Origin: Acidimicrobiia bacterium
GTDB taxonomy: Bacteria > Actinomycetota > Acidimicrobiia > Spongiisociales > UBA5794
Length of the DNA stretch: 64,000 nt
Assembly: GCA_026985095.1 (NCBI GenBank)
Contig: JALSQW010000056.1
Location: forward strand, 225,116 to 289,115
Reading direction: 5' to 3'
The notes under the pieces are model-generated. The model was not told the DNA's origin and did no database searches. It was given only the letters and a program-made list of their open reading frames with translations. Position numbers and translations under genes: made by a program. This document shows, one piece after another, positions 17,135 through 25,595 of this stretch (its first letter is position 1; each line of letters opens with the position of its first letter).

Positions 17135-17584
17135 ATGGCTGCGACGACGCGACATCTCCGCTTCGACCGCTCGCTGGCGGCTCCGGCGGCCGACGTGTGG
17201 GGCCGCTTGGTCGACCTCGGCGGGTACGGGTCGTGGAACCCGTGGATCGTCGAGGCTCGGGGCGACATCGTGGTGGGAGCCAAGCTCCGGTTGCGATACG
17301 CGATGGCATCGGGGAGCCGACCCCGAGCCCGCGGGATCGTGACCGAGGTCGTCGACGGGCGGGTGGTGGCATGGCGCCAGCGAGCCGGTATGAAGGGCCT
17401 GTTCGATGTCACCCACCGGTTCGAGGTGGTTCCCAGCTCGCGTCGCTCCTGTCGGGTCTCCTACGGCATCGACGTCGGTGGGATCGCCACCTCGGCGGTG
17501 TGGGGGTTCGTGTCGGGCGACGTCGAGACGGGCGCGGAGGCGCTGATGGACGCCCTCGCCGAGACGGTGGGAGGTCGTCGGTGA
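17135..17584 (+). CDS. SRPBCC (polyketide cyclase/START-like) protein
   Basis: 149 residues with the opening pattern of the family: an initial strand, then PAADVWGRLVDLGGYGSWNPW, then a series of strands and a long C-terminal helix. These proteins form a helix-grip pocket that binds hydrophobic ligands; the ligand is unknown here. The GTGA overlap with the following Nudix gene shows the two are coupled. The ATG at 17135 was taken over an upstream ATG because of the TACCGT box and because the family starts here. Confidence 0.85.
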   Translation: MAATTRHLRFDRSLAAPAADVWGRLVDLGGYGSWNPWIVEARGDIVVGAKLRLRYAMASGSRPRARGIVTEVVDGRVVAWRQRAGMKGLFDVTHRFEVVPSSRRSCRVSYGIDVGGIATSAVWGFVSGDVETGAEALMDALAETVGGRR

Positions 17585-18048
17585 CCGAGAGCGCGGGCGT
17601 GGTGCTGTACCGGCGGCGGGGGGAGGGGATCGAGGTCCTCGTCGCCCACCCGGGGGGGCCGTTCTGGCGGGGGAAGGAGACCGGCGCATGGAGCATCCCG
17701 AAGGGCGAGCTGGACGACGGCGAGGACGCGCGGACCGCGGCGGTGCGCGAGTTCGCCGAAGAGACGGGACATCGCCTCGACGCGAACGATCTGGAGGATC
17801 TGGGGACCGTGGTGCAGCGCAACGGGAAGATCGTGCACGCGTTCGCCGCCGAGGGGGATCTCGATCCCGCATCGGTGTCGTCGAACACCTTCGCGATCGA
17901 ATGGCCGCCTCGTTCGGGTCGGTTCGTCTCGTTCCCGGAGATCGACCGGGTGGCGTGGGTGTCCCCGGAGGAGGCCGAGCGCCTGTTGAACCCGGCTCAG
18001 GCGCCGTTGGTGCGGCGGCTCCTGGAGACCATTGACCACGCTCAGTAG
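17581..18048 (+). CDS. Nudix hydrolase
   Basis: 155 residues. GTG at 17581 overlaps the preceding stop. The N-terminus SAGVVLYRRRGEGIEVLVAH is typical of bacterial diadenosine polyphosphate or MutT-like Nudix enzymes. The Nudix box is seen as GELDDGED then AVREFAEETG, carrying the metal-binding Glu residues. WSIPKG just before it is the pattern found in Ap4A/NTP-cleaving members. It probably hydrolyses a nucleoside diphosphate linked compound. The promoter of divIVA lies in its last codons. Confidence 0.9.
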   Translation: MTESAGVVLYRRRGEGIEVLVAHPGGPFWRGKETGAWSIPKGELDDGEDARTAAVREFAEETGHRLDANDLEDLGTVVQRNGKIVHAFAAEGDLDPASVSSNTFAIEWPPRSGRFVSFPEIDRVAWVSPEEAERLLNPAQAPLVRRLLETIDHAQ

Positions 18049-18060
18049 TTGTCATACACT
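18032..18060 (+). promoter_or_regulatory. Sigma-70-like promoter for the DivIVA gene
   Basis: TTGACC (18032-18037) and TACACT (18055-18060) are separated by exactly 17 bases and lie 27 bases before the ATG at 18088. This is one of the best two-box promoters in the window. Confidence 0.6.
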
Positions 18061-18087
18061 GACAGTGGTCAGCGAGAGGAAGCGCCG

Positions 18088-18816
18088 ATGGACGACCTTG
18101 CCCAGCGTATCGCCACGAAGACCTTCGACCTGAGCCGGCGCGGGTACGACACCGCCGAGGTCGATGCCTTCCTGGCCGAGCTCGACGAAGCCGTCGCCGC
18201 CATGGCCGAATCCCTCCGTCAGGAACGTCTCCACGCCGCCGATCTGCAACGGCGGCTCGCCTTCCACGGCGAGGCGTCCGACGACGTCGAGTCGGCCTAC
18301 CTGGCCGCGGCCGCCGCCAAACAGAAGATGCTCGACGAAGCCGAAGCGCGAGCCACCGAGATCATCCGGGCCGCCGAGGCCGAGGCGGAACGGCTCCTCG
18401 CCGCACCTCGGCATGAGCTCGACCAGGCTCGAAAGGACGCCGAGAAGCTCCTCCTCGAAGCCAACGCCAGGCTCGAATCGGCGACCGCCGACGCAGAGGC
18501 CGCCCGTCACGAAGCGGCCGAGACCCGCCGCGCGGCCGAGACCGAGAGAGCCGACATCGTCGCCGCCGCCGAGCGCGATGCCGCCACCATCATCGACGAG
18601 GCTCGCCGGGAAGCCCTCGACGTCGTCAACCGCTCACGCGCCGACATCGACGAGCTGCTGGCCGCCGCCAAGGCCGAGCACGACGAACTGGTGGCCCACC
18701 TCGACGCCTTGAAGGCCGCCGTTGCCGACATGTTGCTGCGAGGGGCGGCCAGCAGCGAGGCGCTGCGCCTCGTGGTCGCCGACGACAGCCCCGACCGGTC
18801 GGTCGCCGGCGTCTGA
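18088..18816 (+). CDS. DivIVA/Wag31-family coiled-coil protein
   Basis: 242 residues. The N-terminal DivIVA motif (FDLSRRGYDTAEVDAFLAEL) is followed by nearly continuous coiled coil rich in Ala, Glu and Arg to about residue 220. DivIVA proteins sense curved membrane at poles and septa and organise wall growth in actinobacteria. ATG at 18088 follows GAGAGGA; the upstream in-frame ATG at 18049 has no site. It is longer and more Ala-rich than Bacillus DivIVA, and it could be a paralogue involved in division-site placement and not the main polar protein. Confidence 0.85.
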   Translation: MDDLAQRIATKTFDLSRRGYDTAEVDAFLAELDEAVAAMAESLRQERLHAADLQRRLAFHGEASDDVESAYLAAAAAKQKMLDEAEARATEIIRAAEAEAERLLAAPRHELDQARKDAEKLLLEANARLESATADAEAARHEAAETRRAAETERADIVAAAERDAATIIDEARREALDVVNRSRADIDELLAAAKAEHDELVAHLDALKAAVADMLLRGAASSEALRLVVADDSPDRSVAGV

Positions 18817-18874
18817 TCGGCGTCGGTGTCCGGACAGCTCGGGTGCCGATGGTCCGATATCGACACCCCCCAGA

Positions 18875-18892
18875 CGCCGGGCAGGCCCGGCG
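18875..18892. terminator. Hairpin between convergent genes
   Basis: CGCCGGG (18875-18881) pairs with CCCGGCG (18886-18892) across a 4-base loop, between the stop codons of the DivIVA gene and the aldehyde dehydrogenase gene on the other strand. No T-run. Confidence 0.45.
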
Positions 18893-18910
18893 AGCGGGAC
18901 CTCACCCGAC

Positions 18911-20401
18911 CTAGCCGTGCTCGGGGAACCCCAGGTCGACGCCCCGATGGATCGGCTCGGGCCACCGGGAGATGACCACCTTGGGCCGGGTGTAGAAGGA
19001 GATCCCTTCGGGCCCGTAGACCGAATGGGTGCCGAAGATCGACTGCTTCCACCCACCGAAGGAGTAGAAGCCGAGCGGAACCGGGATCGGGAGGTTGATC
19101 CCGACCATGCCGACCTCGATCTCGTTCTGGAACTTCCTCGCCGCGCCACCGTCGTTGGTGAACACCGCCGTGCCGTTGCCCCACGGGTTCGCGTTGATGA
19201 TGTCGATGGCCTCTTCGAACGTCGACGCCCGCACCACGCTCAACACGGGCCCGAAGATCTCGTCGCGGTAGACCGTCATGTCGGGAGATACCTTGTCGAA
19301 CAGTGTCGGGCCGAAGAAGAACCCGTTCTCGAACCCCTCGACCGTCAGCTCCCGGCCATCGACGACCAGCTCCGCTCCTTCTTCGAGACCGATGTCCACG
19401 TACGAGGCGACCCGATCACGATGCTGCCTGGTGATCAGCGGACCCATGTCCGCTGCGCGGTCGCCGGGGCCGATGTCGAGCGTCTCGATGCGGTCGGTGA
19501 TCCGGCCGATCAGCTCGTCCCCGGCCTTCCCGACGGCAACGACCACCGAGATCGCCATGCAGCGTTCACCCGCCGAGCCGTAGGCGGCCGACACCGCCGA
19601 GTCGGCCGCCAGCTCCATGTCGGCGTCGGGGAGGACGATCATGTGGTTCTTCGCGCCGGCCAGCGCCTGGACCCGCTTCCCCGCCGCCGTGCCGGTGGCG
19701 TAGATGTACTTCGCCACCGGCGTCGAGCCGACGAAGCTGACGGCCGCCACGTCGGGATGTTCGAGGATGCGATCCACCGCGACCTTGTCGCCGTGCACGA
19801 CGTTGAAGACCCCGTCGGGAAGTCCAGCCTCGGACCACAGCTCGGCGACCATGTTCGACGTCGACGGGTCCTTCTCCGAGGGTTTGAGCACGAAGGTGTT
19901 GCCGGCGGCGATGGCGATGGGGTACATCCACATCGGGACCATCAGCGGGAAGTTGAACGGGGTGATCCCCGCCACGACGCCGAGGGGCTGGCGGATCGTA
20001 TAGGTGTCGACATTGCGGGACACGTTCTCGGAGTAGTCACCCTTGATGAGATGGGGGATCCCGCAGGCGAACTCGATCACCTCGAGGCCGCGGGCGAGCT
20101 CGCCTTGGGCGTCGCCGAGGGTCTTGCCGTGTTCCGCGCTGAGCGTCGCGGCCAGTTCGTCGCCGTGCTCGACGACGAGGTTCCGGAAGTCGAACAGGAT
20201 CTTCTGGCGTCGCGTCACGGGAGTGTCCCGCCAGCCCGGGTAGGCGTCCCTGGCGGCGGCGATCGCCGCATCCACCTCGGCCGTCGACGCGAGGGCCACC
20301 TGGGCCGTCTGATCGCCGGTCGCGGGGTTGAAGACCGGTCCGGTGCGTTCCGGCTCGTCGGTGGCGTGCTTGCCGCCGATCCAATGCGGGATGAGTCTCA
20401 T
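18911..20401 (-). CDS. mmsA: Methylmalonate-semialdehyde dehydrogenase (acylating)
   Basis: 496 residues of the aldehyde dehydrogenase superfamily. Marks include ITPFNFPLMVPMWMYPIAIA, AVSFVGSTPVAKYIY, the catalytic Cys in GSAGERCMAIS and the late GWKQSIFG. The combination of the MVPMW and GERCMA signatures is specific for the CoA-dependent MmsA branch, which turns methylmalonate or malonate semialdehyde into propionyl-CoA or acetyl-CoA in valine, inositol and beta-alanine breakdown. The start at 20401 has a perfect GGAGGAGGTGA in front. A carboxylase beta subunit at 62 kb could use the propionyl-CoA. Confidence 0.93.
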   Translation of the reverse strand: MRLIPHWIGGKHATDEPERTGPVFNPATGDQTAQVALASTAEVDAAIAAARDAYPGWRDTPVTRRQKILFDFRNLVVEHGDELAATLSAEHGKTLGDAQGELARGLEVIEFACGIPHLIKGDYSENVSRNVDTYTIRQPLGVVAGITPFNFPLMVPMWMYPIAIAAGNTFVLKPSEKDPSTSNMVAELWSEAGLPDGVFNVVHGDKVAVDRILEHPDVAAVSFVGSTPVAKYIYATGTAAGKRVQALAGAKNHMIVLPDADMELAADSAVSAAYGSAGERCMAISVVVAVGKAGDELIGRITDRIETLDIGPGDRAADMGPLITRQHRDRVASYVDIGLEEGAELVVDGRELTVEGFENGFFFGPTLFDKVSPDMTVYRDEIFGPVLSVVRASTFEEAIDIINANPWGNGTAVFTNDGGAARKFQNEIEVGMVGINLPIPVPLGFYSFGGWKQSIFGTHSVYGPEGISFYTRPKVVISRWPEPIHRGVDLGFPEHG

Positions 20402-20522
20402 GGGGTCACCTCCTCCGAGCCCGAGCATACCTACTCCAGACCTCGCCGAGCGCGCCGATACAACACATGAGGAACCGCAGCCGCTCGGTAGCCTTCGGCG
20501 CCGAGCCGTCGACGGAGCAAGG

Positions 20523-21689
20523 GTGAGCAGGAAGCTGAACAACCGACTGAAGGCACTCGATTCGGGGCGTCCCGGGTCGCCGTTCCCGGGCGGGCCGGAC
20601 CACGACGACGAACCAGCGGTGTCGTGGCTCAACTTCGTCCTCGTGGCGGGCATCGTCTTCATCGTGATCGCCGTGGCCGCCGTGTTCTTCGGGATCCGGT
20701 CCGTGCAGGGCGACATCGAGGCCCGGGCCGGTGTCGTGCTGTCGGCCAACGGCTACACCGACGTCACCGTGGAGGCGACCGGCAACGACGTGGTCCTGCT
20801 CGGATCCATCACGCCCGAGCAATCGGTCGAGGAGGCCGTCGAGCTGGTCGGAACCCTTCCCGGGGTGGGCGCGGTCGAGTCGAACCTGTTCGTGGTGGAG
20901 CCCACCACCACGGGCCCGATCGCCGTGACCGGCGACCCGTTGGTGATCCGCTGGTCGGGCCGGGCGGTGACCGTCGCCGGCGACGTGTCCACCCGGGACA
21001 TCGCCGGGTTCGTGACCGACGCTCTCGCCGGGACCTTCCTGAGCGTCGACGACTCCCAGCTCACGGTCGAGGAGGGACTCGAAGACGAGACCGCCTGGGT
21101 CGGGACCATCGTCGCCGTGGTCGCCGACGCGGCCGCCGCGATGCCCGAAGGCGAGCTCTTCGTCAACCCCGCGGCCGCAGTGGTCCAGCTCTCCGGCCAG
21201 GTGGACAGCCGCCAGATCCGGCGGGAGCTGGAGTCGTCGGCCAGGGAGCAGATCGAAGCTCTCGGATTCGCGTTCACCCCCGGGATCGTGCTCCCCGACG
21301 CGCCGCCCCCCAAGGAGCAGGTCGTCGCTCTCCAAGCCGGTCTCGACGAGTTGCTCGAAGGCAAGGTGGTGGAGTTCGAGACGGGCAGCGCGGTCATCAC
21401 CGACGCCGGCAAACGACTCCTCGACGACGTGCTCGACGCCCTCGGCCTCTTCCCCGACGTAGCCGTCGAGATCGCCGGGCACGCCGATGCCCAGGGATCC
21501 GCGGCCAAGAACCTGGAACTGTCGGAGCGGCGGGCCCAGGCGGTCCTCGACTACCTCGTGTCGAAGGGCGCCGACCCGGACCGCTTCGTCGTCGTCGGCT
21601 ACGGGGACACGGTCCCGATCGCCGACAACAGCACCGCGGAGGGCCGGCAGAAGAATCGGCGGATCGAGTTCATCGCATTGGAGGACTGA
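20523..21689 (+). CDS. OmpA-domain membrane protein with BON-like repeats
   Basis: 388 residues from GTG. A cytoplasmic N-terminus of about 40 residues precedes one membrane helix (FVLVAGIVFIVIAVAAVFFG). Outside are two or more BON-like modules (for example YTDVTVEATGNDVVLLGSIT and a second around LVIRWSGRAVTVAGDVS), then a C-terminal OmpA domain with DVAVEIAGHADAQGSAAKN and ELSERRAQAVLDYLVSKGA, which binds peptidoglycan. This architecture recalls ArfA (Rv0899) of mycobacteria. It probably links the membrane to the wall. A 40-residue membrane protein follows 3 bases later. Confidence 0.88.
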   Translation: MSRKLNNRLKALDSGRPGSPFPGGPDHDDEPAVSWLNFVLVAGIVFIVIAVAAVFFGIRSVQGDIEARAGVVLSANGYTDVTVEATGNDVVLLGSITPEQSVEEAVELVGTLPGVGAVESNLFVVEPTTTGPIAVTGDPLVIRWSGRAVTVAGDVSTRDIAGFVTDALAGTFLSVDDSQLTVEEGLEDETAWVGTIVAVVADAAAAMPEGELFVNPAAAVVQLSGQVDSRQIRRELESSAREQIEALGFAFTPGIVLPDAPPPKEQVVALQAGLDELLEGKVVEFETGSAVITDAGKRLLDDVLDALGLFPDVAVEIAGHADAQGSAAKNLELSERRAQAVLDYLVSKGADPDRFVVVGYGDTVPIADNSTAEGRQKNRRIEFIALED

Positions 21690-21692
21690 ACC

Positions 21693-21815
21693 ATGACCTA
21701 CGTCGCCTCCCAGATCATGATCTGGATCGTCATCGCCACGCTGTTCGGGTTCTCGCTCGGGTGGCTCGTCCGGTCCCGCCGGGGCGGGCCCGTCAAGAAG
21801 CGCCGCCGGTTCTGA
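21693..21815 (+). CDS. 40-residue single-span membrane protein
   Basis: Starts 3 bases after the OmpA-gene stop, with GGAGGA inside the last codons of that gene at 21679-21684 as the ribosome-binding site. One hydrophobic helix (about residues 7-26) is followed by a very basic tail ending in KKRRRF. The position next to an OmpA/BON protein and the tight spacing suggest a small partner or anchor. No family recognised. Confidence 0.65.
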   Translation: MTYVASQIMIWIVIATLFGFSLGWLVRSRRGGPVKKRRRF

Positions 21816-21854
21816 CCGCTCCGCCGGAGCCGCGGAGGCCGTTCGTCCTCGGGG

Positions 21855-21860
21855 TAGGCT
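21855..21860 (+). promoter_or_regulatory. -10 element of a leaderless start (cupin gene)
   Basis: TAGGCT ends 7 bases before the cupin ATG at 21868, which fits a leaderless transcript for the cupin and Rieske-ThDP pair. Confidence 0.45.
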
Positions 21861-21867
21861 GGAGCGC

Positions 21868-22257
21868 ATGGATCATCTGTCTTCCCGCACGCAGCGATGG
21901 CAACCGGCCGGAGCGGAGCATTTCACCGGCGAGGTCTGGTTGTCGGACCTCGGCCAGATGCCCGACGCATCGGGCCTCACGATGTTGGGCGTCCAGTTCG
22001 CTCCCGGAGCCCGCACCGACTGGCATTCCCATCCCTTCGGTCAGACGCTGTACGTCGTGTCGGGGTCGGGGATCGTCTGTGACCGCGATGGCGAGCGGGT
22101 CGTCGTCGGACCGGGCGACGTCGTTCAGACGCCTCCCGGCGTCGTCCACTGGCATGGGGCGCGGCCCGATGCGCCGATGCTGCATCTGTCGCTGACGACC
22201 GGTGGGGCCACCGAATGGGAGCCCGACCGGGTCGACGACGCCGAGTACGAGGGATGA
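21868..22257 (+). CDS. Cupin domain protein
   Basis: 129 residues, single beta-barrel cupin. Metal-binding pattern 1 is DWHSHPFGQTLYVVSGSG and pattern 2 is GVVHWHG, so His/Glu-type ligands are present, although Gln stands where many cupins have Glu. Such small cupins are often encoded beside redox enzymes and carboxymuconolactone decarboxylase-like proteins and can bind small ligands or act as metal-dependent enzymes. Its stop overlaps the start of the Rieske-ThDP fusion (ATGA), so the two are likely one functional unit. Confidence 0.88.
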   Translation: MDHLSSRTQRWQPAGAEHFTGEVWLSDLGQMPDASGLTMLGVQFAPGARTDWHSHPFGQTLYVVSGSGIVCDRDGERVVVGPGDVVQTPPGVVHWHGARPDAPMLHLSLTTGGATEWEPDRVDDAEYEG

Positions 22258-24215
22258 GCGCCTCCGACGAGAGCGTCCGCTGGCATCGCGTCTCGGATCC
22301 GCTTCCCGACGTCGGGGAGGTCGAGCTCGTCGTCGTCGATGGGCGGGCCATCTGCCTGGCCCGGATCGAGGCCGGCTACGGCGCCCTCGACAACCGTTGC
22401 CCGCATCAGGGTGGTCCCCTCGGCGAAGGGGCGATCGAGGGTGGGTTCGTCGTCTGCCCGTGGCACGGCTACGAGTACGACCCCGTCACCGGGGCACCGC
22501 CCGATGGGTACGGGGATCGAGCGACGGCGTTCCCGGTCCGTGTGGCCGACGACGGCATCGAGATCGCACTCGAGGAGCGGGCCGAACGCCGTTCGATCAT
22601 GGACGCCATGGTGGAGACCATGACGCGAGGCGGAGTGGACACGGTCTTCGGGATGGTGGGGCATTCGAACCTCGGGCTGGCCGAGGCGCTCCGTAAGGCA
22701 GAAGCGCGCGGGGACCTCGTCTACATCGGCATCCGTCACGAAGGCGCAGCCGCCTTCGCTGCGTCGGCCTACGGGAAGCTGACCGGACGTCCCGCCGCGT
22801 GTTTCACGATTGCCGGCCCGGGCGCCACCAACCTCATGACCGGCCTGTGGGACGCGAAGGTGGATCGAGCCCCCGTCCTCGCGCTCACCGGACAGGTCGG
22901 TTCCCAGGTGCTGGGTCCCGGCGCCTTCCAAGAGATCCCCCTCGCCGACGCCTTCGCGGCCGTGGCCGCGTGGTCCCAGACGGTGCTCGTGCCCGATAAT
23001 GCCGTCGAACTGATGGCGTTGGCGCTCAAACACGCCATCGTCGAGCGCGACGTCGCGCATCTGATCTTCCCCGACGAGGTCCAGGCCCGCCCCATCCCCG
23101 AGCACCTCGACGTGGTGCCCGCCGATCCGCTGAGGGGCCGTGTCGCCGGCCGCGCCGTGGCGCCTCCCGAGGCGGATCTGGCGCGGGCCGTCGAGCTGAT
23201 CGCGGCGGCCGAACGTCCGGTCCTGATCGTCGGCAACGGCGGCCGGGCCGACCGGGCTCGACTGGTGGCGTTCGCCGAGCGTTTAGATATGCCGATCCTG
23301 ACCACGTTCAAGGCCAAAGGCGCGGTGGATGAGGCTCATCCCCTCGGCACGGGTGTCCTCGGCAGGTCGGGGACGCCCGTGGCCTCCGCGATGATGGCCG
23401 GGTCGGATCTCCTGGTGGTGGCCGGGGCCTCCTTCGCGGTGCACACCGGGATCTCCGAGAAGAAGCCGGCGATCCAGATCGATCTCGACCGGATGACCAT
23501 CGGGAAGTTCCACCCCGTCGAGGTCGGCCTCTGGGGCGAGATCGCCCGCACCGTCGACGAGCTGACACGACGGCTGCCGGGTCGGTCCCGTCCCGACTTG
23601 CGGGCCGAGATGGCCGAGCGCAAGGAGCGGTGGCGCCGCGAGAAGCGGCGAAGGGCAGCGATGGTCGACGAACGCGGCCGGATGCATCCGGCGGCCGTCT
23701 TCGAGGCGCTCTCGGCCGTCGTGCCGACCGACGCGGTGCTTCCGGTCGACGTCGGGAACAACACGTACGCGTTCGGGCACTACTTCGTCGCCTCCGGCGA
23801 TCAGGATGTCCTGATGAGCGGGTACCTCGGCTCCATCGGCTTCGCGCTCCCCGCGGCTCTCGGTGCGTGGGCCGCGACGAGGGGGCAGCGCAAGGTCGTG
23901 TCGATCTCCGGCGACGGCGGACTGGGCCAGTACCTGGCGGAGTTCACCACCGCGGTCAAGTACCAGATGGGGATCACCCATGTGGTGCTCGACAACGGGG
24001 AGCTGGCCAAGATCTCCCGCGAGCAGATCGCCGACCTGCGGCCGGTCTGGCAGACGTCGCTGGTGAACCCGGACTTCGCGACGTTCGCCGACATGTGCAA
24101 CGGTCGCGGGTTCCGGGTCGGACACCGAGAGGAGCTCGTCCCCACCCTGGAGGCCGCGATCGCCCACGACGGTCCGTCGATGGTGGTCGTCGAGACCGCA
24201 TCGCGTTGGATCTGA
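22254..24215 (+). CDS. Rieske [2Fe-2S] domain fused to a ThDP-dependent enzyme
   Basis: 653 residues. Residues 1-105 form a Rieske ferredoxin domain with ligands Cys49 and His51 (CPHQGG) and Cys68 and His71 (CPWHGY). From about residue 110 the protein is a full acetolactate synthase/pyruvate oxidase-like enzyme: catalytic Glu in IRHEGAAAFAASAYG, a central cofactor-like domain, and the ThDP-Mg motif starting SISGDGGLGQYLAEFTTAVK and ending at LDNGE. The ATG overlaps the cupin stop. ThDP enzymes decarboxylate 2-oxo acids; the Rieske centre could take electrons from the ThDP-bound intermediate. The substrate is unknown. No frameshift at the domain joint. Confidence 0.9.
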   Translation: MSASDESVRWHRVSDPLPDVGEVELVVVDGRAICLARIEAGYGALDNRCPHQGGPLGEGAIEGGFVVCPWHGYEYDPVTGAPPDGYGDRATAFPVRVADDGIEIALEERAERRSIMDAMVETMTRGGVDTVFGMVGHSNLGLAEALRKAEARGDLVYIGIRHEGAAAFAASAYGKLTGRPAACFTIAGPGATNLMTGLWDAKVDRAPVLALTGQVGSQVLGPGAFQEIPLADAFAAVAAWSQTVLVPDNAVELMALALKHAIVERDVAHLIFPDEVQARPIPEHLDVVPADPLRGRVAGRAVAPPEADLARAVELIAAAERPVLIVGNGGRADRARLVAFAERLDMPILTTFKAKGAVDEAHPLGTGVLGRSGTPVASAMMAGSDLLVVAGASFAVHTGISEKKPAIQIDLDRMTIGKFHPVEVGLWGEIARTVDELTRRLPGRSRPDLRAEMAERKERWRREKRRRAAMVDERGRMHPAAVFEALSAVVPTDAVLPVDVGNNTYAFGHYFVASGDQDVLMSGYLGSIGFALPAALGAWAATRGQRKVVSISGDGGLGQYLAEFTTAVKYQMGITHVVLDNGELAKISREQIADLRPVWQTSLVNPDFATFADMCNGRGFRVGHREELVPTLEAAIAHDGPSMVVVETASRWI

Positions 24216-24227
24216 CGGCGAGCGAGG

Positions 24228-25523
24228 TCAGTCGTCGAGGCGGTCGGCCCGGAACAGCTCGGTGTTGACCAGGACGCCGCTCACCACCAGCACCATCGCC
24301 GAGCCGAACACGTAGACCGGGACGACGCCGATCCGGTCGGCCACGAACCCGCCCACCGCGGCACCGACCGGGAGACCCGTATACGCGATCGTGCGGGACG
24401 CCGAGATCACCCGGCCGAGGAGATGAGGCGGCGTCAACCGTTGCCGGAGCGTCGACAGCCCGACGTTGACCCACGTGATGCCGGCGACGCCTGCGCCGGC
24501 GAAGAGGACCGACCAGTAGGAGTGCCAGAGGGCCACGACGAAGAACCCGGCGCCGAAGAACGTGAGGCCGAGGACGTAGAGCCGACCCAGCGACATCCGC
24601 TTGGTGAGTCGAGGGGCGAACGTGACGCCGAGGGCGCCGATCAGCGCCTGGAGTGAGAAGTAGACACCCAGGCGGAGCCCGTCGCCGGTGAGGGCGAACC
24701 CGGAGACGTCGGTGGCGAGGATCTCGGTGGCGACGAAGAAGATCAGCAGCGCTTCGAGGGGTGCGAACACCAGGTTGGTGACGGCTCCCCCCAAGGTGGC
24801 CCACCGGAGGCGTCGATCGGCCAGCAGGAACCGGATCCCTTCGGCGATCGACCGCAGGAACGACTCTCGTCGTCGGGTTTCGCGGTGGCGAACGACCCGG
24901 GTGGTGGACAGGAACAGGGCAGAGACCACGAAGGTGGCGGCGTTGAGGGTGAAGGCGATGGCGAAGCCGTTCGTGGCCGAGATCGCGAACCCGGCCACCA
25001 GCGGTCCCAAGGCGAACACGGTAGTGCGGGCCAAGGCCAGCTTGGAGTTGGCGTCGACCAGCATGTGGTCCTCGAGGAGGCCCGGCATGGCCGCCTGCAG
25101 GCCGGAGTCGAAGACGACCGACAGCGAGCCGGTGGCGAACGCCAGCCCGAACACGAGCGTCGGGGTGCCGGCGTCGGCGATTGCGGCGAGCGCCAGGAGG
25201 ACGAAGATCGAGGCGCGCAGGAGGTCGGCTGCGGCCAGGACCGGGACGAGCCGGCGCCGACGGTCCAAGAAGACGCCGGCGATGAAGCCGAACAGGAGCA
25301 TCGGGAGGGTCTCGAAGGCCGCCGTCAGGCCCAGATCGAGCGCCTTGCCGGTGAGGCTGAGGACGAAGTAGGGCAGCGTGAACACGGCGACGTAGTCGCC
25401 GAACATGGAGACCGCCTGGCCTGCGACGAGCGGCGTCAGGTTCCTCGCGGCCCGAGCGTTCGATCTGAGGCGAGCGAAGTCGTCGGGTTCCCCGGGCTCC
25501 GAGCCGGTGGTACCGAGTTGCAT
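24228..25523 (-). CDS. MFS transporter (MFS_3, drug/siderophore exporter type)
   Basis: 431 residues with about 12 membrane segments. The pattern LVAGQAVSMFGDYVAVFTLP at the start and GFIAGVFLDRRRRLVPVL in the loop between helices 2 and 3 fit the MFS_3 group (EntS-like exporters, macrolide efflux). ATG at 25523 was chosen because the family starts shortly before that first helix; an upstream in-frame extension is poor in coding character. Divergent from the Lon-N-like gene across 72 bases. Its stop lies 12 bases from the ThDP gene's stop on the other strand. Export substrate unknown. Confidence 0.88.
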   Translation of the reverse strand: MQLGTTGSEPGEPDDFARLRSNARAARNLTPLVAGQAVSMFGDYVAVFTLPYFVLSLTGKALDLGLTAAFETLPMLLFGFIAGVFLDRRRRLVPVLAAADLLRASIFVLLALAAIADAGTPTLVFGLAFATGSLSVVFDSGLQAAMPGLLEDHMLVDANSKLALARTTVFALGPLVAGFAISATNGFAIAFTLNAATFVVSALFLSTTRVVRHRETRRRESFLRSIAEGIRFLLADRRLRWATLGGAVTNLVFAPLEALLIFFVATEILATDVSGFALTGDGLRLGVYFSLQALIGALGVTFAPRLTKRMSLGRLYVLGLTFFGAGFFVVALWHSYWSVLFAGAGVAGITWVNVGLSTLRQRLTPPHLLGRVISASRTIAYTGLPVGAAVGGFVADRIGVVPVYVFGSAMVLVVSGVLVNTELFRADRLDD

Positions 25524-25583
25524 ATTCGTAAATGCATCGTACTCGCCCACGGTCGGAGTGGGAGGGCACCATGCGCGACGCGA

Positions 25584-25589
25584 TACCCT
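25584..25589 (+). promoter_or_regulatory. -10 element of a leaderless start (Lon-N-like gene)
   Basis: TACCCT ends 6 bases before ATG 25596 and there is no Shine-Dalgarno sequence. Confidence 0.45.
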
Positions 25590-25595
25590 CGGGAT

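Noticed and set aside
18722..20470. A 582-codon plus-strand open frame opposite mmsA
   Set aside because: Composition and lack of motifs mark it as the antisense of an intact dehydrogenase.
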